The notes beneath the pieces were generated by a model that did not search any database, was not told the origin of the DNA, and saw only the letters and a program-made list of their open reading frames with translations. The position numbers and the translations under genes were made by a program. Source: JAAZIN01 sp964464625 (lineage in GTDB: Bacteria; Bacillota; Dethiobacteria; DTU022). Taken from it: DNA of 5,791 nt. This document shows, piece by piece, positions 1 to 5,431 of this stretch. The first letter of the stretch is position 1. Each line of letters starts with the position of its first letter. Location: assembly GCA_964464625.1 (NCBI GenBank), contig CAYXKD010000106.1, positions 1 to 5,791 of the forward strand, written 5' to 3'.

Positions 1-13
1 AGGGGAAAAATCG

Positions 14-655
14 ATGGAACGCAAGCAGGTAATTATCTCCAGCGATCTTCTGAAACTGGAAGGGCGCATGGTAACACTACCGCATGCAGGGGCGGCAGCA
101 GGAGTTGTGATCTGTCATCCCCATCCACTTTACGGCGGCAGCATGGATAACAATGTTATCCATACCATCAGCAGTGCCCTGGCGGAGAAAGGAATCGCAT
201 CTTTGAGTTTCAATTTTCGCGGGGTGGGGCGAAGTGAAGGCAAGCATGACGGCGGACAGGGTGAAATTGACGACGCCCTGGCTGCCATTGCCTTTCTGGC
301 GGAATACAAAGGGATCGATTCGGGTCGGCTGGGCCTGGCGGGCTATTCTTTTGGCGGCTCCATCGCTCTCGAAGCAGGGCTGCAGAGCGACAAGGTAAAA
401 GCTGTTGCCGCTGTCTCACCGCCGGAAATACCCCATCTCAGCTCTGCCTCCTGGCCAAGGCTCGTTCTCTGCGGCTCCGGGGACACCCTGATTCCTGCCT
501 CTTCCATTTTAGAGCAGGAAGAAAATATTGTGGGCATGAATCGCATTGGCGCTGTAAAGGTGATCAAAGGCGCCGATCACTTCTGGTACGGATATGAAAA
601 AGCTGTAGCCAGCCCGATCGCATCTTTTTTCATGCAATACCTGAGGTTGAAATGA
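14..655 (+). CDS. Alpha/beta hydrolase, COG2945-like (dienelactone-hydrolase superfamily)
   Basis: This is a 213-residue cytoplasmic serine hydrolase with no signal peptide or membrane segment. Visible landmarks are the early HPHPLYGGSMDN block (residues 35-46), which follows strand 3 and is typical of COG2945 proteins; FNFRGVGRSEG (67-76); the nucleophile elbow GYSFGG with Ser112; the acid loop GSGDTLIP with Asp157; and GADHFWYG with His189. The Ser-Asp-His triad is thus complete and the length matches the family, so the gene looks intact. The ATG is preceded by AGGGGA at bases 1-6, seven bases upstream; a later in-frame ATG at residue 19 would cut into the first strand region. Substrate cannot be read from sequence; relatives are generic esterases or peptidase-like hydrolases. 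Being about 1.1 kb upstream of the activase genes, with another gene between, it need not be functionally linked to them. Family call is firm, function is not. Confidence 0.9.
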   Translation: MERKQVIISSDLLKLEGRMVTLPHAGAAAGVVICHPHPLYGGSMDNNVIHTISSALAEKGIASLSFNFRGVGRSEGKHDGGQGEIDDALAAIAFLAEYKGIDSGRLGLAGYSFGGSIALEAGLQSDKVKAVAAVSPPEIPHLSSASWPRLVLCGSGDTLIPASSILEQEENIVGMNRIGAVKVIKGADHFWYGYEKAVASPIASFFMQYLRLK

Positions 656-984
656 CTGCCTCACCAGGTAGAGCCTGGAAAGGATAGCTTTGGGGGCTGG
701 CAGATGATCAACATTATAAGACTATCCGAGCGGCATTGAACCTATCAATCTTGGCTGTCGGGCATCTCTATTAGACTTTTTTAACCTGTTTGTTGTAAAC
801 TATATTGCACAAGCATGTTAAAGTTCTTTTTAGAGTAACGATTCATCTAATCCCTGAGAACAAGAGATACAGTGTTGGGGACGACATGATAGAAGCTTTC
901 CTAGAGAACTTCCAGGTTTCGTGAAAACAACAGGGCGAATGGAAAGTAGCATTGGAAGTATGCTGAATTCAGGAGGTAGATAAG
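656..984. other. 329-base intergenic gap without a convincing gene
   Basis: This stretch separates the hydrolase from the SagB-like gene. It holds a short hairpin (CCAGG 664-668 with CCTGG 674-678, five-base loop) directly after the hydrolase, but no T-tract follows, so it is not a clear terminator. A second weak stem is ATTGA/TCAAT near 736-750. The AT-rich part around 765-835 is the likeliest place for a promoter for the downstream gene (a TATATT lies at 801-806), but no good -35 is at the right distance. Only micro-ORFs of 12 codons (886-924) and 20 codons (921-983) occur, and neither has a good ribosome binding site. No riboswitch could be recognised. Confidence 0.5.
971..977 (+). promoter_or_regulatory. 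Ribosome binding site AGGAGGT fixing a GTG start
   Basis: AGGAGGT lies seven bases upstream of the GTG at 985. An in-frame stop (TGA) at 964-966 leaves this GTG as the only usable start for the SagB-like gene, so site and start support each other. Confidence 0.85.
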
Positions 985-1584
985 GTGGAAAAGATTCCGC
1001 TGCCTCCAGCGGTGGTTAAGGGAGAGGTCACCGTGGAGGAGGCGATCTATAGGCGCATCTCCCGGCGCAGTTTTCAAGAGCAGGGTTTGACCCTGGCGCA
1101 GGCAGGACAGCTGCTCTGGTCGGCTGCCGGATCTGGCGCGACAGGTGATTCTGGAATATCGCGTGCTGCTCCTTCTGCCGGTGCTACTTATCCGCTGGAT
1201 TTTTACCTGGCGGCAGGTGATGTGGAAGGGCTTGATACCGGGCTTTATTATTATGATTACCGGGCTCATGCTCTTGAGATGCTGCAGTCTGCTGACCTGA
1301 GGGCAAGGTTGGCCCACGCGTCGCTGGGGCAGGAGATGGTAGCACGAGCGCCTCTTTGCATTGTCATTGCGGCTCGTTACGAAAGAACCACCCGGCGCTA
1401 CGGCGAGAGAGGCTACCGCTATGTGTACATGGAAGCCGGTTATGTGTCACAGAACATCTATCTGCAGGCTGAAGCAATGGAGCTGGCCACTGTTGCCGTT
1501 GGTGCTTTTGGTGACGCCCCGGTGAAAGAGATCCTGGGAATAGAGGGAGCCCCTTTGCTGCTCATGCCCGTTGGCGCAAGATGA
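985..1584 (+). CDS. SagB/ThcOx-family FMN-dependent nitroreductase-fold dehydrogenase
   Basis: This 199-residue protein has the nitroreductase fold in its SagB/ThcOx variant. Seen in order: ISRRSF (25-30), the Arg/Ser block that binds FMN phosphate in this superfamily; SRAAPSAGATYPLDFYL (59-75), the family signature loop; GLYYYDY (86-92); RYVYMEAGYVSQNIYLQA (145-162), the long helix at the dimer/FMN interface; AVGAFGD (171-177); and MPVG near the C-terminus. The start is GTG with a strong ribosome binding site. Members act as flavin oxidoreductases; characterised ones oxidise azolines to azoles in peptide natural products, but many solitary homologues in anaerobes and archaea have no known substrate. 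No cyclodehydratase (YcaO/SagD), precursor peptide or transporter is seen here, so a RiPP role is not supported. A 173-base gap separates it from the activase genes. Family call is confident; substrate is unknown. Confidence 0.9.
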   Translation: MEKIPLPPAVVKGEVTVEEAIYRRISRRSFQEQGLTLAQAGQLLWSAAGSGATGDSGISRAAPSAGATYPLDFYLAAGDVEGLDTGLYYYDYRAHALEMLQSADLRARLAHASLGQEMVARAPLCIVIAARYERTTRRYGERGYRYVYMEAGYVSQNIYLQAEAMELATVAVGAFGDAPVKEILGIEGAPLLLMPVGAR

Positions 1585-1682
1585 TCTTTACATATATATG
1601 ACGTATGTGACAAAGGAAAGGAATTGAGTGATTCCCTGGTCCTGCAGGGTGGCGAAAAGGGTTTTGCATTTAAAATACGAAT

Positions 1683-1688
1683 TATGAT
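1683..1688 (+). promoter_or_regulatory. Possible -10 element upstream of the activase operon
   Basis: TATGAT in the AT-rich stretch between the SagB-like gene and the activase operon is a near-consensus -10 hexamer. The matching -35 is poor: with a 17-base spacer it would be GGTTTT (1660-1665), and the better TTGCAT (1664-1669) is only 13 bases away. The position, about 70 bases before the TTG start, is plausible for the three-gene operon promoter, but the call is weak. Confidence 0.25.
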
Positions 1689-1743
1689 TAAGGGGGATAT
1701 CGGGCATTAACTAGCCGGAAATTCTATACAACTAATCTAAGGC

Positions 1744-1750
1744 AAGGTGA
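1744..1750 (+). promoter_or_regulatory. Ribosome binding site AAGGTGA supporting a TTG start
   Basis: AAGGTGA matches the anti-Shine-Dalgarno end and lies seven bases before the TTG at 1758. The frame upstream is open back to a TAA at 1689-1691 but contains no ATG or GTG, and the protein from the TTG begins IVGIPQ, as expected for the family N-terminus. Confidence 0.75.
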
Positions 1751-1757
1751 ACCGTTA

Positions 1758-2762
1758 TTGATCGTAGGCATACCGCAGACTTTATCCTTCTACTCTTATT
1801 ATCCTTTATGGAAAACTTTCCTGGAAGATTTGGGCGCAGAGGTTCTTCTATCCCGTCCCACCAATCGGGAGATCCTTGAATGGGGGATCAGGGATACAGT
1901 AACCGACGCCTGTATCCCCATTAAGATTTTTCAAGGCCATGTCATAGATTTAAAAGACCGGGTTGACTATCTTTTCATTCCTCGCATGGTCAGTGTGGAC
2001 GGCAGAGCAACATTTTGTCCCAAATTTCTTGGTTTGCCCGATATGGTCCGTTTCTCGGGAACGGATCTGCCTCCAGTGATCGATTCCCGGGTGAAGGCGA
2101 CGCGGTTCCGCAGCAGAATTCTGACTTTTCTCAGGGATGTTGCCCGCCAGCTAAAGGTTACATCAAAATCAAATCTCCTGGCTGCATGTTACCGGGCCTG
2201 CCGCAAACAGCGCACTTACGAGCAGCTGCTTCTATCAGGGTTGCTTCCTCTGGATGCCATGCAGCGTCTGGAAAGAAAGCCGGCATTGGGGAATGATGCA
2301 TTTGCCGCAGAAATGAAGCCTGGAAATAACACCAGCGAAAAATTAAAGATCGCTTTGCTCGGTTATCCGTACGTGCTCTATGACCCCTTCATCAGTGCAA
2401 ATCTTTACCGGAGGCTTGAGGATATGGGGGTGGAACCTGCTACGCCGGAGCGTGTCCCGCCCGGGGAGATGCTCCGTATGTCGCGGGTGCTCCCACAAAA
2501 TTTTTTCTGGCACTACAGTAACCGGGTATGCTGGAGCAGCCTTTACTATCTGGACGAACCCGGGAGGGTAGAGGGGATCATTCATGTTACCGCTTTCGGC
2601 TGCGGTCCCGATGCCATGGTTGATAAATTTGTCGAACTTGAGGCTAAAAAGAAAAAGGTTCCTTTTTTAACTCTGACTATAGATGAACATACCGGTGAGG
2701 GCGGAATCCAAACCCGTCTTGAAGCCTTTGTGGACATGCTCAGGGCCGGCCGGGAGCTCTAG
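1758..2762 (+). CDS. DUF2229-type acyl-CoA dehydratase activase-related protein (COG3580-like), first subunit of split activase module
   Basis: This 334-residue soluble protein resembles the DUF2229 segment of large 'CoA enzyme activase' proteins and, more distantly, 2-hydroxyglutaryl-CoA dehydratase subunits. The N-terminus has VGIPQTLSFYSYYPLW and a first cysteine in DACIPIK (Cys52). A second is in TFCPKF (Cys87) and a third in FGCGPD (Cys282), the pattern expected for three ligands of one iron-sulfur cluster. Further cysteines are C144, C148 and C258. The second half opens with LKIALLGYPYVLYDPF (196-211) and ends with TLTIDEHTGEGG and TRLEAFVD (319-326). The third protein of the operon repeats this layout. 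It starts on TTG, and its stop is 21 bases before the ATPase gene, so the two are surely co-transcribed. Inferred role: cluster-bearing subunit receiving electrons from the ATPase. Substrate is unknown; a cluster is predicted, not shown. Confidence 0.82.
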   Translation: MIVGIPQTLSFYSYYPLWKTFLEDLGAEVLLSRPTNREILEWGIRDTVTDACIPIKIFQGHVIDLKDRVDYLFIPRMVSVDGRATFCPKFLGLPDMVRFSGTDLPPVIDSRVKATRFRSRILTFLRDVARQLKVTSKSNLLAACYRACRKQRTYEQLLLSGLLPLDAMQRLERKPALGNDAFAAEMKPGNNTSEKLKIALLGYPYVLYDPFISANLYRRLEDMGVEPATPERVPPGEMLRMSRVLPQNFFWHYSNRVCWSSLYYLDEPGRVEGIIHVTAFGCGPDAMVDKFVELEAKKKKVPFLTLTIDEHTGEGGIQTRLEAFVDMLRAGREL

Positions 2763-2770
2763 GAGAAGGG

Positions 2771-2777
2771 GGAGGAG
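2771..2777 (+). promoter_or_regulatory. Ribosome binding site GGAGGAG for the GTG start of the ATPase gene
   Basis: The 21-base gap after the DUF2229-type gene is purine-rich; GGAGGAG ends six bases before the GTG at 2784. This selects the GTG that gives the N-terminus MEGYLGLDVGS, the phosphate-binding first strand of the ASKHA fold. Confidence 0.8.
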
Positions 2778-2783
2778 AAGCCA

Positions 2784-3755
2784 GTGGAGGGTTATCTGGG
2801 GTTGGATGTTGGCTCGGTCAGTACGAACCTGGTACTAATCAATAGTGAAAATGAGATCATGGTTTCATTGTACTTGCGAACCCGGGGTGAGCCCATAAAG
2901 GTGGTACAGGAGGGGTTAAAAGAGGTCGGGCAGAAGCTATCGGGGGTTCCGGTGCAGATCCGGGGGGTGGGCACAACGGGAAGCGCACGGCATTTGACCG
3001 GAGTGGTTGTGGGTGCCGATGTGGTTAAAAACGAGATCACCGCCCATGCTGTGGCTGCGAATCTGGTGGCACCGGGGGTGCAGACTGTCCTGGAACTGGG
3101 GGGGCAGGATTCCAAGATCATTATTTTAAGGCACGGTGTGGTTGCTGACTTTGCAATGAATACCGTCTGTGCTGCCGGGACCGGTTCTTTTCTGGATCAT
3201 CAGGCGGCAAGGCTGGGTATCCCCATTGAAAAATTTGGCGAAATGGCTTTGAACAGCAAGCATCCTGTTCACATTGCCGGGCGCTGCTCTGTATTCGCCG
3301 AATCGGATATGGTGCATAAACAGCAGGTGGGCCACTCAACGGAAGATATTATCGCCGGGCTTTGCGATGCTCTGGTCCGTAATTATTTGAACAATGTGGG
3401 CAAAGGAAAAGATATTCAGCCCCCTGTTGTTTTTCAGGGAGGAGTGGCCGCCAATGTGGGGATTAAGTTATCTTTTGAAAAAGCTTTGAGCCAGGAAGTG
3501 ATCGTTCCCCAGCATTTTGCCGTGATGGGTGCGCTGGGGGCGGCGTTGATCTCAAAACAGGCATCCAGGAAGAAGCAGGTGACAAATTTCCGCGGCTTTG
3601 AACTGAGCGATTTTAATTACGAAACCAGCAGTTTCGAATGCCAGGGGTGTCCCAATATTTGCGAGATAGTCAATATTTCCATGGAGGGAAAACTCTTGGC
3701 CAGATGGGGCAGCCGCTGCGGCAAATGGGACAACCTTGTGGAGGCTGTCCCATAG
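2784..3755 (+). CDS. BcrAD/BadFG (HgdC-like) ASKHA ATPase, acyl-CoA dehydratase activase, with Cys-rich tail
   Basis: The protein has 323 residues. The ASKHA ATPase fold spans about 1-262: phosphate-1 LGLDVGSVSTN (5-15), GVGTTGSARHLTG (61-73), LELGGQDSKII (103-113), then VCAAGTGSF with Cys129, GRCSVFAESD with Cys168, and GGVAANVG (219-226) before VMGALGAAL. In HgdC, equivalent cysteines from two monomers hold one bridging [4Fe-4S] cluster at the dimer interface, and ATP hydrolysis drives a low-potential electron into the partner enzyme; both are present here. After residue 262 comes an extension with FECQGCPNICEI (Cys286, 289, 293) and SRCGKWD (Cys312), absent from classical HgdC and like the linker of large fused activases. 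It lies between two putative cluster proteins, 21 and 45 bases away. Archerase-like electron activator is a confident call; the electron acceptor and final substrate are inferred. Confidence 0.92.
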   Translation: MEGYLGLDVGSVSTNLVLINSENEIMVSLYLRTRGEPIKVVQEGLKEVGQKLSGVPVQIRGVGTTGSARHLTGVVVGADVVKNEITAHAVAANLVAPGVQTVLELGGQDSKIIILRHGVVADFAMNTVCAAGTGSFLDHQAARLGIPIEKFGEMALNSKHPVHIAGRCSVFAESDMVHKQQVGHSTEDIIAGLCDALVRNYLNNVGKGKDIQPPVVFQGGVAANVGIKLSFEKALSQEVIVPQHFAVMGALGAALISKQASRKKQVTNFRGFELSDFNYETSSFECQGCPNICEIVNISMEGKLLARWGSRCGKWDNLVEAVP

Positions 3756-3800
3756 GTATCGCTTGTATTTAGATCTGAAATTCCGGAGAAAAGGAAGAAT

Positions 3801-4931
3801 ATGATGAAAATAACCTATCCCCACATGGGGACATTGACCCTGGTGGCTGAGCAGCTGATTGAAGGGATGGGGCAGGAGTCTGTGACTCCGCATCGCCCGA
3901 CTCGCCAGACGCTGGCTCTCGGGGCAAGATATGCCCCGGAGTTTGCCTGCATCCCTTTCAAGTTATGCCTGGGTACCTATCTTGAGGGACTCTCCAGGGG
4001 TGCCGACACCATTGTCAGCGGGGGAGGTTACGGGCCTTGCCGGGCAGGTCTTTACGGTGAGATCCACCGGCGTATTCTAAATGATCTGGGATACGATCCC
4101 AGGATCATATTTTTCTGGCCGCCTCTAAAGAAACCGGTGGATTTTATCAAAAAGTTAAGCTTGCTAAAAGGGCACCATTCCTGGATCGGACTGGCCGGGA
4201 TCATTAGAAAGGCCTGGGCTAAACTTTCGGCATTGGATGAAATGGAGCTTCTGGCTCAGGACATCCGCGCTCGCGAGCTGAAAAAAGGGGATACTTCCCG
4301 GGCTTTCAACAGGGGGGCGGCTTACCTGGACAGCGCCAGGAGTCTGGCTGAAATTAAAGAAGCACACGAGGCGGCGCTGCAAGAACTCCATAAAGTAGAT
4401 CTGGATGAAGAGGCCAATCCTCTCAAAGTGGGCATTGTCGGAGAGATCTATGTGCAGCTGGAGCCCTTTGCCAATCTCTATGTGGAAGAAACTTTGGGAG
4501 AGATGGGTGTACATGTCCGGCGCAGTATCTACCTGACCAGCTATACGAAACATGATGTCTTATCCACCAGAGGTGACTTGCGCAGTAAAAAACTGGCCAG
4601 ATCCTATCTGCCCCAGCTTATCGGGGGGCACGGCCAGAACAGCGTTGGTGATGTGATCCGCTACTCCAGGATGGGATATGACGGGGTGGTCCAGCTGGCT
4701 CCTTTTACCTGCATCCCGGAGATCGTGGCCAAGAGCCTGATGCCGTACTTAAGCAGGGAATACGATATTCCGGTGCTCACACTGTTCATAGACGAGCAGA
4801 CCGGCCGCACCGGCGCCGAAACCAGGCTGGAAGCTTTTGTCGATCTGATGCTGCAGCGGCGTGAGAAGGCGCGAAGTGAAGTGAAAGAACCGGCAGAATT
4901 GCCTTTATCCTGTGCCGCCCCTGGTTTATAA
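3801..4931 (+). CDS. Activase-associated three-cysteine protein (COG3581-like, HgdB/HGD-D-related), third subunit of module
   Basis: This soluble protein of 376 residues resembles the C-terminal part of large fused CoA enzyme activases. The N-terminal half has ITYPHMG, EFACIPFKLC (Cys50, Cys56) and GGGYGPCRAG (Cys80); the C-terminal half opens with LKVGIVGEIYVQLEPF (208-223) and carries PFTCIPE (Cys304), LFIDEQTGRTG and TRLEAFVD (341-348). Cys50, Cys80 and Cys304 match Cys52, Cys87 and Cys282 of the first operon protein, so each subunit probably ligates one iron-sulfur cluster. A charged helical insert (about 145-205) separates the halves, and a short polar tail follows 350. Two adjacent ATGs (3801, 3804) follow AAAAGGAAG (3789-3797). 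The 45-base gap after the ATPase gene fits one transcript. Together the two cysteine proteins look like an HgdA/HgdB-style pair, but neither is a normal dehydratase subunit by length or context. Function is inferred. Confidence 0.82.
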   Translation: MMKITYPHMGTLTLVAEQLIEGMGQESVTPHRPTRQTLALGARYAPEFACIPFKLCLGTYLEGLSRGADTIVSGGGYGPCRAGLYGEIHRRILNDLGYDPRIIFFWPPLKKPVDFIKKLSLLKGHHSWIGLAGIIRKAWAKLSALDEMELLAQDIRARELKKGDTSRAFNRGAAYLDSARSLAEIKEAHEAALQELHKVDLDEEANPLKVGIVGEIYVQLEPFANLYVEETLGEMGVHVRRSIYLTSYTKHDVLSTRGDLRSKKLARSYLPQLIGGHGQNSVGDVIRYSRMGYDGVVQLAPFTCIPEIVAKSLMPYLSREYDIPVLTLFIDEQTGRTGAETRLEAFVDLMLQRREKARSEVKEPAELPLSCAAPGL

Positions 4932-5105
4932 TATCATATCGCTGTCAGGATTCTGTGACACTTTATGTCAGCCAGCTTCATAAAAGCCATTTCCAGCCGG
5001 CATACCGGCAAAGAAACCCGAAAAAGATATAAGTATATTTTTATCAAGCCTTTGCTCTGTCGAATAGCCCACCGGGTATCCTGTGCGGGCATCCTGATGT
5101 TAGTA
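4932..5105. other. Intergenic region between the activase operon and the DUF5320 unit, with small dyads
   Basis: No gene is seen. Just after the operon lie alternating inverted pentamers: TGTCA (4944-4948), TGACA (4957-4961) and TGTCA (4967-4971). The second and third can fold as a small bulged hairpin. A second hairpin, GCCGG-CATA-CCGGC (4996-5009), has no T-tract behind it. Either could slow or end transcription, but no classical rho-independent terminator for the activase operon is visible. Nearer the promoter, GGGTATCCTG (5074-5083) is repeated as GGGCATCCTG (5087-5096) with a 13-base period. Confidence 0.4.
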
Positions 5106-5134
5106 TTGACAAGCGGTTTGAAATAAAGTAAGAT
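5106..5134 (+). promoter_or_regulatory. Sigma-70/SigA promoter (TTGACA-17-TAAGAT) for the DUF5320 unit
   Basis: A perfect -35 hexamer TTGACA (5106-5111) and a near-consensus -10 hexamer TAAGAT (5129-5134) are separated by exactly 17 bases. Transcription would begin around 5140-5143, inside the inverted repeat at 5139-5158 and about 47 bases before the first DUF5320 start. It is by far the best promoter in the window. Confidence 0.85.
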
Positions 5135-5138
5135 TAAG

Positions 5139-5158
5139 ATGTTAGGCACGCCTAACAT
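5139..5158. promoter_or_regulatory. Perfect 9-bp inverted repeat resembling a DtxR/IdeR/MntR-family operator
   Basis: The site reads ATGTTAGGC-AC-GCCTAACAT: two perfect 9-base arms around a two-base centre. The TTAGGC...GCCTAA core resembles operators of DtxR-family metal-dependent repressors (established consensus core TTAGG...CCTAA). It covers the predicted transcription start of the strong promoter just upstream, where a bound repressor would block initiation. Expected behaviour, by inference, is repression when iron (or manganese) is plentiful. The dyad could also form a hairpin at the very 5' end of the transcript, but its symmetry and position favour a protein site. The regulator gene is not in the window. 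Confidence 0.72.
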
Positions 5159-5188
5159 TACTAAATAATTAAGAAAGGGGCGTTTGAA

Positions 5189-5386
5189 ATGCCAGGGTTT
5201 GACGGATCAGGCCCTTCGGGCGGTGGACCCATGACCGGGCGAGGCCGCGGCTACTGTGCTCTGCCTCTATCTGAGAGGGAAGAGTACCCGCGGGTACTAG
5301 GGCGCCGGGGGTTCAGGCGATTTGGACGACCGCGTTTCGGAGCTGGTTTGGGCAGAGGTCGTGGCCGTGGTCGCGGCTGGTGGTAA
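5189..5386 (+). CDS. DUF5320-type Gly/Arg-rich small protein
   Basis: This 65-residue protein starts MPGFDGSGPSGGGPMTGRG, followed by RGYC with a single Cys23. This N-terminal block is the hallmark of DUF5320 proteins of anaerobic bacteria and archaea, often found near dinitrogenase iron-molybdenum cofactor-like (NifX/NifB-type) and Mrp/NBP35 ATPase genes. Composition is extreme: 19 Gly and 14 Arg, no Lys, and the end is a GRGRGRGRG run closed by WW. It lacks the C-terminal coiled coil of its downstream neighbour. There is no signal peptide or membrane segment. The ATG follows GAAAGGGG (5173-5180). It is the first gene behind the strong promoter and putative metal-repressor operator, and lies 45 bases from its paralogue. 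Biochemical function is unknown; a role in metal or Fe-S handling, or nucleic-acid binding through the RG tail, is inference only. Confidence 0.82.
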   Translation: MPGFDGSGPSGGGPMTGRGRGYCALPLSEREEYPRVLGRRGFRRFGRPRFGAGLGRGRGRGRGWW

Positions 5387-5431
5387 CAGGTTGACTTTTA
5401 TTGTTACTTAACTGAAAGGAGGTAGAGTGAA

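Noticed and set aside
664..678. CCAGG-TAGAG-CCTGG hairpin as terminator of the hydrolase gene
   Set aside because: The five-pair stem is followed by a purine-rich stretch rather than a T-tract.
850..890. CTGAGA...ATAC stretch resembling part of a TPP riboswitch core
   Set aside because: The second conserved TPP block (CTGATCTGG-type) and the closing helices are missing, and the gene downstream is unrelated to thiamine.
921..983. 20-codon GTG frame ending one base before the SagB-like start, possible leader peptide
   Set aside because: It has no proper ribosome binding site or recognisable peptide signature; a frame this short is expected by chance.
901..1317. Open reading frame of 138 codons on the minus strand over the SagB-like gene start
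   Set aside because: It overlaps the clearly conserved SagB-like coding sequence antisense, has a composition typical of a shadow frame and matches no family I recognise.
985..1584. RiPP (thiazole/oxazole peptide) biosynthesis locus
   Set aside because: Only the dehydrogenase-like gene is present; there is no YcaO cyclodehydratase, precursor peptide, protease or transporter in the window.
2015..2296. 93-codon + strand frame inside the DUF2229-type gene
   Set aside because: It lies wholly inside the real gene in another frame and shows no domain or convincing ribosome binding site.
4996..5009. GCCGG-CATA-CCGGC hairpin as terminator of the activase operon
   Set aside because: The stem is only five pairs and no T-tract follows on either strand within a useful distance.
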